DNA from: an uncultured Bacteroidota bacterium | GTDB taxonomy: Bacteria; Bacteroidota; Bacteroidia; Chitinophagales; Chitinophagaceae | NCBI GenBank assembly: GCA_903835145.1 | Contig: CAILMA010000665.1 | Span: forward strand, 1-17,844 | Direction: 5' to 3' | DNA: 17,844 bases | Shown: positions 7,704 through 15,700 of the stretch, one piece after another | Layout: each line of letters starts with the position of its first letter | Numbering within the stretch: the first letter of the stretch is position 1 | Made by a program: the position numbers and the translations under genes | The notes under the pieces: model-generated | What the model was told of the DNA's origin: nothing | Databases searched by the model: none | The model's input: the letters and a program-made list of their open reading frames with translations, nothing else

Positions 7704-8267
7704 CTAACTGCGCCTGTTTTTCAAAATTAGTGCCTTTAGGTTTCTTTTCCCGTTTTGAATAAAGCTCTTCACCTGCATAAAAGTAAAACCTGTTTTGCCG
7801 GTTATCTGCTCATAGCTCTGTTGCTCAAAATAAAACATCGTTATACTTATTCTCTGCTCTTCATTCAGTTGTTCTAACGCGGCTTGCATGTGTTGCATGG
7901 TCAGCTCCTGCTGCAGTAGCTCCTCGCGATGGTCAGCCGGAGCCGCCAGCTCTTCGGGCATCGGGTTACCGGTTTTGTGCTGCTGATCGCGCAGCTGCTG
8001 CAAGCATAGATTGCGCATGAGTACATAGAGCCAACCCTTAAAATTTGCTATTTCTTCTGCCGGCAAGTGGGTGAGTACCTTAAGGAAAACCTGCTGCACA
8101 GCGTCTTCTGCCAGCGTCTTGTCCTTCAGGTATTTCATGGCCACACCAAGCAGTAAAGCGGTGTACCTGGGCAGCAGGTAGCCAAGCCAGGTATTGTCAC
8201 CGCTTTTGCGATATGCCAAAAGCAATGCTTCGTCTGTGAGGTTACTATATGATTGATTTCCTGCCAA
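7704..8267 (-). CDS. ECF-type RNA polymerase sigma-70 factor
   Basis: A 187-residue extracytoplasmic-function sigma factor. Region 2 spans about residues 28-95 (LLPRYTALLLGVAMKYL, AEDAVQQVFLKVL and FKGWLYVLMRNLCL) and binds core polymerase and the -10 type element. Region 4 spans about 128-180 (LEQLNEEQRISITMFYFEQQ, SYEQITGKTGF, VKSFIQNGKRNLKALI) and provides the -35 helix-turn-helix. The start is TTG at 8267: a TAG stop lies two codons upstream in frame, the next Met (residue 44) is inside region 2, and a GGAG ribosome site sits 6 nt before the TTG. The membrane protein gene follows after 3 nt. A 9-bp inverted repeat lies about 52 bp upstream. Targets are not shown by the sequence; the divergently placed adhesin operon is one candidate. 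Confidence 0.92.
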   Translation of the reverse strand: MAGNQSYSNLTDEALLLAYRKSGDNTWLGYLLPRYTALLLGVAMKYLKDKTLAEDAVQQVFLKVLTHLPAEEIANFKGWLYVLMRNLCLQQLRDQQHKTGNPMPEELAAPADHREELLQQELTMQHMQAALEQLNEEQRISITMFYFEQQSYEQITGKTGFTFMQVKSFIQNGKRNLKALILKNRRS

Positions 8268-8281
8268 TTGCTACTCCGGTG
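8268..8281 (-). promoter_or_regulatory. GGAG ribosome binding site deciding a TTG start
   Basis: On the minus strand the bases before the sigma gene read CCGGAGTAGCAA followed by TTG. The GGAG stands 6 nt from the start codon, ideal Shine-Dalgarno spacing and stronger than at other genes in this window. The TAG inside this stretch is an in-frame stop that excludes longer versions. Confidence 0.65.
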
Positions 8282-8319
8282 TAAAATGTAAAGATGGGAA
8301 ATTTCAAAGATTCCATAAA

Positions 8320-8342
8320 TATTTTCCAAATCGTGGAAAATA
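8320..8342. promoter_or_regulatory. Perfect 9-bp inverted repeat upstream of the sigma factor gene
   Basis: TATTTTCCA (8320-8328) and TGGAAAATA (8334-8342) are exact reverse complements separated by 5 nt (AATCG). The element lies 52 bp upstream of the TTG start. No U-tract follows on either strand, which argues against a terminator and favours an operator for a dimeric regulator. The regulator is unknown. Confidence 0.45.
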
Positions 8343-8594
8343 CCCCCGTTTTACAATAACTACATTGCTTTAATCCTGTTTTGGCAATAAATAAGTAAAA
8401 ATGCAATTTAAAATAGATTCTACAATAATTATATGTCATAAAATTGTTAAAGAGCCTGTGGGCGCCATTTGCATGTATGTACACTAAAATAGTAGGGTAA
8501 AACACCTCTTAATACATTGCATTTCAATCAGTTACATTCATGTTAATCGGGCGTTAATCTGATTTCTTTTTTAGGTTAGTTAGTTTCAATTCCA

Positions 8595-8602
8595 TATATT
8601 TG
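8595..8602 (+). promoter_or_regulatory. TAnnTTTG promoter-like box
   Basis: TATATTTG is an exact match to the Bacteroidota -7 consensus on the plus strand. No clear TTTG is found at the expected -33 spacing. It sits directly before a hairpin with a T-tract, so any transcript started here might end at once. Confidence 0.25.
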
Positions 8603-8607
8603 TTTCC

Positions 8608-8636
8608 CGGATAGGCGGTTTTTTGTCCGTTTTTTT
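8608..8636 (+). terminator. Orphan intrinsic-terminator-like hairpin
   Basis: CGGATA (8608-8613) pairs with TGTCCG (8624-8629), with one T-G wobble, around a 10-nt loop, and seven T residues (8630-8636) follow directly. The form is that of an intrinsic terminator on the plus strand, yet no plus-strand gene ends upstream of it. Confidence 0.4.
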
Positions 8637-8876
8637 ATTTTCTTTAACGTATTAAACTTCTTAAAAAATAGGCAGTCGTAGAACGACGTCAGTACAATTT
8701 AAAAGCTTTAAAAAGGTCGATTTTTTGTTATTTAAGGGATACGAAAACGCTAAAATGGCAAGTATTTCGGTTGTTTTTGTCTAATAGTATTTTGTTTTAT
8801 TAACCAAAAGCAATTTCTAAAGCGATTAAACTAATTTTAAGTTATTCGAAAATTAGAACATTTAATTTGCGGCGCT

Positions 8877-8884
8877 TATCTTTG
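8877..8884 (+). promoter_or_regulatory. TAnnTTTG promoter-like box upstream of the adhesin operon
   Basis: TATCTTTG matches the -7 consensus exactly on the plus strand, about 450 bp upstream of the first gene of the operon. A clear -33 TTTG at the normal distance is missing, so this is a candidate only. Confidence 0.3.
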
Positions 8885-8936
8885 TTATTTAGATGTTAAA
8901 GAGAAAATTTATGATTTTCGTGAGGTCCGAATACCT

Positions 8937-8944
8937 TAAGTTTG
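8937..8944 (+). promoter_or_regulatory. TAnnTTTG promoter-like box near the GTTAACAA boxes
   Basis: TAAGTTTG matches the -7 consensus exactly. It would give a leader of nearly 400 nt before ATG 9338. It lies just ahead of the TTTGTTAACAAA palindrome, where an activator or repressor could act. No clear -33 element is seen. Confidence 0.35.
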
Positions 8945-8950
8945 TGTTTC

Positions 8951-8969
8951 AAATTTGTTAACAAAATTT
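8951..8969. promoter_or_regulatory. Palindrome TTTGTTAACAAA with extended arms
   Basis: The perfect 12-bp palindrome at 8954-8965 extends through AAA (8951-8953) and TTT (8967-8969) with one bulged A. Its core GTTAACAA recurs at 8989 and 9066. It is a candidate operator for the downstream operon. Confidence 0.35.
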
Positions 8970-9053
8970 AACTAACGATTAATGTCGAGTTAACAAGGGA
9001 ATCAGTTTGAAGAATATAACACCCAGAGTCAATACCACAGCCCAAATAGCTGT

Positions 9054-9290
9054 TTAATTATATAAGTTAACAATTTTATAGTGCCTGTTAAATAGTATAC
9101 CCAACCCGAAACACGCTTGAAAACAAAGTAAACTGCTCTTCAGCCACCAGAGGCCACTTGCCTTTGAGGGGGAAAACCTGAAAAACAGCTCAATAAAGTT
9201 AAAACCATCACCTCTCTCTTTTGCCATGAACCAGTTTGACATCTCTTCAACCGAAGGGGTGTGTGTTATTTTGTGGCTATAGCCAAAGTA
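9054..9290 (-). pseudogene. Coding-like GC-richer patch, possible gene remnant or dispersed element
   Basis: Inside very AT-rich DNA this patch is clearly richer in G and C. On the minus strand one frame is open from about 9290 to a TAA at 9054-9056 and reads with a protein-like composition (HTPSVEEMSNWFMAKERG, then FFRFSPSKASGLWWLKSS), continuing upstream of its only plausible ATG (9242). A perfect 12-bp palindrome, TGGCTATAGCCA (9274-9285), lies at its edge. I do not recognise a family with certainty. It could be the decayed 3' end of a gene, part of a mobile element, or a repeated non-coding element. Confidence 0.3.
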
Positions 9291-9337
9291 AAAATAAATT
9301 TAACTAAACAGTTTTTTTCAATTAAAGTTGCGAGTAT

Positions 9338-9667
9338 ATGAGGGGTCTCTATTTCTTTATGGTTCTTTCCTGCCTCGCTTTAGGTAGTTTGGGAACTTCG
9401 GCTGCAGTTAATCCTGCTTCCGAAAATGATTTAGGTTGTCCGGTGTTTTTAAATGGGGGGGTAATGGCAATCGCGTTAAACCAACAAGGAATCACAGGCA
9501 GCGACGTACATGCCGCCAGCAATGCTGAGTTGCGGGAGGTACCATTTGAAATACTTTTCAAGCCGCCTGACCCAGATATTGCAGGTGCGGCTACCTTGAA
9601 AAAAAGTAAATCAATACTCCAATCAGATAAGCCGCTATACCTTATCGTTAATGCCTTTTTAATTTAA
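9338..9667 (+). CDS. Small secreted protein of unknown function
   Basis: A 109-residue protein with a plausible signal peptide (MRGLYFFMVLSCLALGSLG, cleavage probably after TSAA, residue 23). The mature part is about 86 residues with no motif I recognise; it contains GVMAIALNQQGITG, a Pro-rich FKPPDPD and a hydrophobic C-terminus (PLYLIVNAFLI). It ends 47 nt before the start of the giant repeat gene on the same strand, with no terminator between, so the two are probably co-transcribed. It could be a small accessory or pilot for the adhesin, or a leader ORF. No strong ribosome site is visible, which is usual for Bacteroidota. The signal peptide and position support it as real; its function is unknown. 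Confidence 0.6.
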   Translation: MRGLYFFMVLSCLALGSLGTSAAVNPASENDLGCPVFLNGGVMAIALNQQGITGSDVHAASNAELREVPFEILFKPPDPDIAGAATLKKSKSILQSDKPLYLIVNAFLI

Positions 9668-9714
9668 AATATCAATCCTTAATACTGAACTAAACAAATT
9701 AAAGAACAGTGCGT

Positions 9715-12700
9715 ATGAAAAAATTATATTTATTATTGCTCTTGATGTGCCTCAAGTTAGTGGCATTCGGGCAATCAACAACCACGTTTTACGCGTCGGG
9801 CTCCACTGGTACGTACACCACCGGCTACGTCTTAGGAACGGGTACCGGACAAACAAGAACTGACGGTAACATTGTAATTGAAGATTACCGTACCAGCAAT
9901 GCCACGTGTCCTAAGGACTATGGTTATGCTGTTTTTAACCTTAGTGCAATACCGCAGGGGTCTACAATTTCCAGTATCACTTTCGGATACTATGTTACTG
10001 TATCGGGTTCTGCTGCGGGAACAACGTCATTTTATACCCTCGGCTATCCTGGCGATCTTTCCAAGGTAACTGACCCAATGGCGTTAAACTCAAGCTTGTT
10101 GTACCGTGGTTATGCCAATGGTGCCACACCGCTGCTTATTACTACTACTGCCTGGGCGTCATCAACAGGTAATGGTACCCAAACACTAAACGGTACCGCA
10201 GCCGCAAGCTTCTTCTCGAAGTACGCTGGCGGTAAAGTTTCTATCTGCTTGTACAAATGGGCTAACTCTGCAAGCAACACACAGATCCATACGTTCGCAG
10301 GTGAAGCAGGTGCCGGTGGTGCTTCTACTTCTGCTACCAACCACGTTCCTTACCTTACTATTACTTACACTGCTCCTTCTTCCTGCTCAGGTACACCAAC
10401 TGCTGGTGCAGCCAATGTGTTACCTCACGCAGCAAGTACTACCACTCCAATAAAATTGTCGCTTACTGGTGCATCAAGTGCAGCAGGGCTTACTTATCAG
10501 TGGCAGTCTTCTACAACTTCAGCTTCAAGTGGTTTCTCGAGTATTTCTGGTGCTACTTCGCCTACCTGGACCGTTTATGGCGCTTCTGCTAAAACTTGGT
10601 ACCAGTGTATAATAACTTGTAGCGGTTCTTCTGCAACCTCTTCCGTTGACTCTATTGCAAATACAATTGCAGCTTCGTCTTGTACTCCGGCATACTACTA
10701 TCGCTATTACGCTGATTATATTTCTTCCACTACATATCCTTACGGATACATGGTTAACAGGAACATAACGCTGAATGGTGACGCAGGTACAACGTTATAT
10801 GACTCTTCCCGCTCTACTTCAATAGCTTACGATGATGAGACAGGTATGCAGGCTACACCGATCAATTTGAAACTCGGTAGCGCATACACTTTTAGTCTTG
10901 CAGCTTCTTACGTAGGCCAGGGTGCTGAGGTGTTTATCGATTATAATAATGATGGTATCTTCCAGACATCTGAGTGGGTAGGTCAAAACACGACTTCTAC
11001 TACAAATGGTGCCTTTTCCATTGCAACTTCTAACCTGTCAACTGCACTCGGCACTGCCGCTACCGGTTACCGCAGAATGAGGATTGTAGGTTATTATTAT
11101 TCTTATGCTTCAACATTTACTTCTTCTACTCCGTGCCCTAACAGTGGTACGAGTCCTTATTTCTATTATGGTAATACCCGCGATTACCTTGTGAATCTGG
11201 TGCCTCCTCCGCCGTCTGCTTCTGCGTCGCCTGCAAGTGTTGCTTTCACCGCTATCAGCGTAAGTACTACTTCGGCAGCTATGACTACTGCACTCAGCGG
11301 AGCGTTTCTGGTTCCAAGTTCAGGGTCACTCACCGTTACCGCACCTTCGAACTTCCAGATTTCGAAGGATGGGTCAACATGGGTAACCTCCTACACCCAA
11401 ACCTATGCCTCAGGTACTGTGGCATCTGTTCCGGTTTATGTTGAGTTTGTTGGCCCATCATCTGTAGGTACTTACACAGGTAGTATAGCAGTTACTGGTG
11501 GAGGACTCAGTTCCACATACAATATACCTGTTACCGGTATTACGGCAAATCCTTGCTCTGGTACACCAACAGCAGGTACAAGTGCTATTAGCCCAACTTA
11601 CGGTAACGCTTCTACTTCGTTTACAGTAACTTGTTCCGGCTACACTTCGGCGTCCGGTATTACGTTCCAATGGCAAAGCTCTACTGATGGTATCACTTTC
11701 AGCAACATAAGCGGTGCTACCAACATCAGTTATACTTTTTCCGGCCTTTCAGCCAATAAGTATTACCAGTGTGTAGTGGGTTGTTCGGTTTCGAGTAGCT
11801 CAGCTACTACCAATTCGGTAGAGGCTTACTACTTCCCTAACTCAAGCTGTACCCCATATTGGTATTATGCTGTAACGAGCATCAACTCAACCATTGGTAA
11901 TGCCACCCAGAAGTTTATGGTGAATGGAGAGTCAGGTACATCTATTAATGATGCTACTGTCGATGCCTCAGCTCATGCGTATCTTGATCAGAGTGCAAGC
12001 TATTCAGTTACACTGAAAGCGAGCACTTCTTATACATTTACAGCAGGTAGCAGCACCACCTCTTACACGTTCAGTGATCAGGTGTGGATAGACTTCAACA
12101 GCAACGGTATTTTCGAATCATCGGAAGTTGTTGGCGGTCAGTCTGGTATGTCGAGCCTCGTTCGTACGTATACCGTTACTATGCCAGCCGGTAGCAGTGC
12201 TGTAAAGCCTGGTGTTTACCGCATGCGTGTTGCGTGCGAGTACAACTACCATACTTACCCTGGTATCCTGCCTTGCCCTAACGGTACTACTACTACCAGC
12301 TATTATGGTGAAACAAGGGACTATGCGGTTACACTTCAGGTGCCTCCTGTAGCTTCTGCTTCCCCGAGTGCTTTGTCGTTCCCGCCTACTTCTGCAGGTT
12401 CTACGGTTACGGCAACTTCCTCTTTTACAGGGTTGTTCCTTACCCCAGCTTCCGGTACGTTCACTGTAACAGCACCAACAGGTTACAAAGTTTCTCCTGA
12501 TGGTTCTACATGGGCAAGCTCTTATACTATGACTTACGGAAGCTCTACGCTCACCGCATCCACAGTGTACGTTCAGTTTGCACCTTCAGCTACTGGTACT
12601 TATACCGGAAGTGTTACTATTACAGGCGGTGGTACTTCTACCACTAACATTTCTGTATCTGGTACATCTGCAACAGCATGTAGCGGCACTCCTACCGCAG

Positions 12701-15700
12701 GTACTGCTTACATCACACCGGGTTTTGGTAGGTCTACTACGGCTTTCACGCTTTATGACACCGCTTACAGCGTTGCTGGTGGAATCGGCTTCCAGTGGCA
12801 GTCAAGCTCTGACGGTACTACATGGTCAAATATTTCTGGCGCTACCCTTGCTTCTTATAGCTTCACAGGTATCACGGCCACTAAGTATTTCCAATGTTTG
12901 GTAACCTGTGCTGCGAGTGGCATCACTTCAAACTCTAATATCGTTACTGCCAGCTACTTGCCAGCTTCAAGTTGCTCACCAACGTGGTATTATGGTGTAT
13001 CCTCTGAGAATACATACCTTGGTATTACAGGGTATCCTCTGGCGCTCAATGGTGAGGCAGGTACTTCTATTAACGATGCAACGCTCGGCTTGTCCAGCCC
13101 TGGCTATGTCGATTATTCAACAACATATGGTTGTACACTAAAAGCTGGTACTACCTATACTATGACTGTAGCCAACGGAGATTATTTGCCGCAGGCTGAG
13201 CAGGTTTGGGTGGATTTCAACAACAATGGCGTTTTCGAAAGTTCTGAGTCTGTAGGTGGTCTGGCTAACTCCAGCACCTATGCATACAGTGCCTCTTTCA
13301 ATATCGTAATGCCTACAGGCAGCAGTTCTATTACTCCAGGTTTCTACCGTATGCGTGTTGAAACAGAGTACTATTCTTATCATAACTATCCAAGTTTGTT
13401 GCCTTGCCCTAACGGCAGCTCAACTTCTAACTACTATGGTGAAGTTCGTGACTACTACGTAAACTTTATTGTACCTCCGGTATATACGTTGACGCCTACA
13501 ACAATTGCGTTCCCAACGGTTGACTACACTGCCGGTACTTCAGGCACTTATACTGCTACTTTCTCAGGTTCATATCTTTCACCGGCAAGTGGCAACTTCA
13601 CAGTTACAGCCCCTACTGGTTTCAATGTGTCACCTGATGGTTCTACCTGGGCTACCAGCTATGTAATCACTTATACCGGCAGGACTTTAGGTGCGACTAC
13701 AATTTATACTCAATTTGCACCTACTGCTTATACAAGTTATGCCGGTAGCATTACTATCACTGGTGGTGGTATCAGCGGTGCTGCAATTGCAGTAACTGGT
13801 ATTAGTGCTCCAAACTGTAGCGGTACGCCTACTGCAGGTACATCTGCCGGTCTCCCGCTTGCAGGTGGTGCTTCTGATGTATTTACACTTTCTGTTACTG
13901 GTTATTCTACGGCCGGTGGTCTTACCTTCCAGTGGCAATCGTCGTCTACAGGCACCAGCGGATGGTCTAACATCACAAGCGCTACCAATGCTACCTATTC
14001 ATTTACAGGTATATCTGCCAACACCTATTACAGGTGCGTTGTTACGTGTTCTTATTCAAGTGCTTCGGCTAACTCAACTGTCACTGAGCTTTATCTTTAC
14101 CATACTTCAAGTTGTACTCCTGCTTTCACTTATGGAGATTATAGCGCCGGTATGTGTATCGTGACATCTACTCAGGCTTTCAAAGTAAATGGTGCTTCCG
14201 GTACATCTATTAACGATAATACAGTTAACTCATCTTCAGGTAGCCCTAACTACGGTTATACCGATTGCTCTTCTGCTTCAGGTATGACAGGTCTTATCCT
14301 GAATGCAGGTACGTCTTATGTATTCACAACTGGTAACTCAGGCTCTTACGGTCTCGCTGATCAGGTTTGGATTGACTTCAACAATGATGGTATTTTCCAA
14401 GGTACAGAGTCAGTAGGTGGTCAAACATTTGTTACCTCTTCGGTTCACACTTATACCGTAACTATTCCTACTGGTAGCAGTTCTATTACTCCGGGCTCTT
14501 ACCGTATGCGTGTTGAAACCGAGTACAACTATCACAACTATCCAAGTTTGAGTCCATGCCCTTACACAGGTACTACCTACTACTATGGTGAGGTTCGCGA
14601 TTACAAGGTTACTATCCTTGTGCCACCGGTTCCTGTGTTTGCGCCAACAGCGCTTGCGTTTTCACCAACTACAACTGGTACAAGCTCAGCAACACAATCA
14701 TCAAATTTCTCTGCTACCTACCTGAACCCAACTTCAGGTACGTTAACAGTGACTGCGCCAACTGGCTTTAAGATTTCAACCGATGGTTCTACATGGGTTA
14801 CTTCTTATACATTAACTTACTCTGGTGCAGCAATTGGCACTAACACGGTTTATGTTCAGTTCGATCCTGCTTCTGCTGGTACTTATGCGGCAAGTGTAAC
14901 TGTTACCGGTGGTGGTTTAGCCAGCACGGCTAACCTGCCTGTTTCTGGTATTGGTGCCGCTCCTTGCTCTGGCACGCCTACAGCGGGTACTACTGCCGTA
15001 AGCCCTGTTGCTGGTGGTTCTTCTACTCCGTTCACACTTTCCGTTACTGGCTACAGTGCAGCAGGTGGTATCCAGTTCCAGTGGCAGCAATCATCTACTG
15101 GTACCAGTGGATGGTCTAACATTACGGGTGCAACTTCTGCAAACTATACCTTCTCAGGCCTTTCAGCAAATACATACTATCAGTGTATAGTTACTTGTAG
15201 CTACTCAAGTACTTCTGCTACCGCTACATCTTGCGAAGCGTCTTTCATACATGCTTCAAGCTGCACTCCTTACTGGTATTATGCAGTTAGTTATGAAAAT
15301 ACATACATGGCTAATGCAACTTACCATTTGAAACTTAACGGTTATTACCTTTCAATTGATGATAATACTGTTGATGCAACTTCACATGCTTACCTTGATT
15401 ATTCTACAACTCAGGGTTGTGTGCTTCAGTCTGGTACTACTTATACCATGACTGTTGGTAGTGGTACTTATCTTCCACAGGCCTATCAGGTATGGATCGA
15501 CTTCAACAACGATGGTATTTTCCAGAGTACAGAGTCAGTTGGTGGTCTTGCAAACAGCTCACTTTATAACACATCTTATACATTCGGTATCACTGTGCCT
15601 GCTGCAAGCAGCTCTATTGCACAGGGTGTTTACCGTATGAGGGTGGCTACTTCTTATTATTCTTACCATAACTATCCATCTCTTAATCCTTGCCCTAACG

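Larger units (their letters stand above)
8343..9337. other. Long AT-rich intergenic region without a convincing gene
   Basis: Roughly 1 kb between the sigma unit and the plus-strand adhesin operon. Most of it is strongly AT-rich and closed in all frames apart from short ORFs. A 28-codon plus-strand ORF at 8401-8487 (MQFKIDST...) has no strong ribosome site and is not called. The region holds a terminator-like hairpin (8608-8636), a 5-bp hairpin (GTCGT/ACGAC, 8675-8687), TAnnTTTG boxes at 8595, 8877 and 8937, a TTTGTTAACAAA palindrome (8954-8965) and a GC-richer patch (about 9090-9270). No tRNA or rRNA was recognised. Confidence 0.6.

Noticed and set aside
7324..7707. 127-codon plus-strand ORF with hydrophobic segments
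   Set aside because: Antisense shadow of the anti-sigma candidate; its hydrophobic stretches mirror the membrane helix and Lys-rich codons of the real gene.
8401..8487. 28-codon plus-strand ORF
   Set aside because: Too short, no clear ribosome site and no recognised family; noted only as a possible small transcript content.
8245..8505. 86-codon minus-strand ORF overlapping the sigma factor start
   Set aside because: AT-rich chance ORF overlapping the sigma coding sequence, rich in Phe/Tyr/Ile and without family resemblance.
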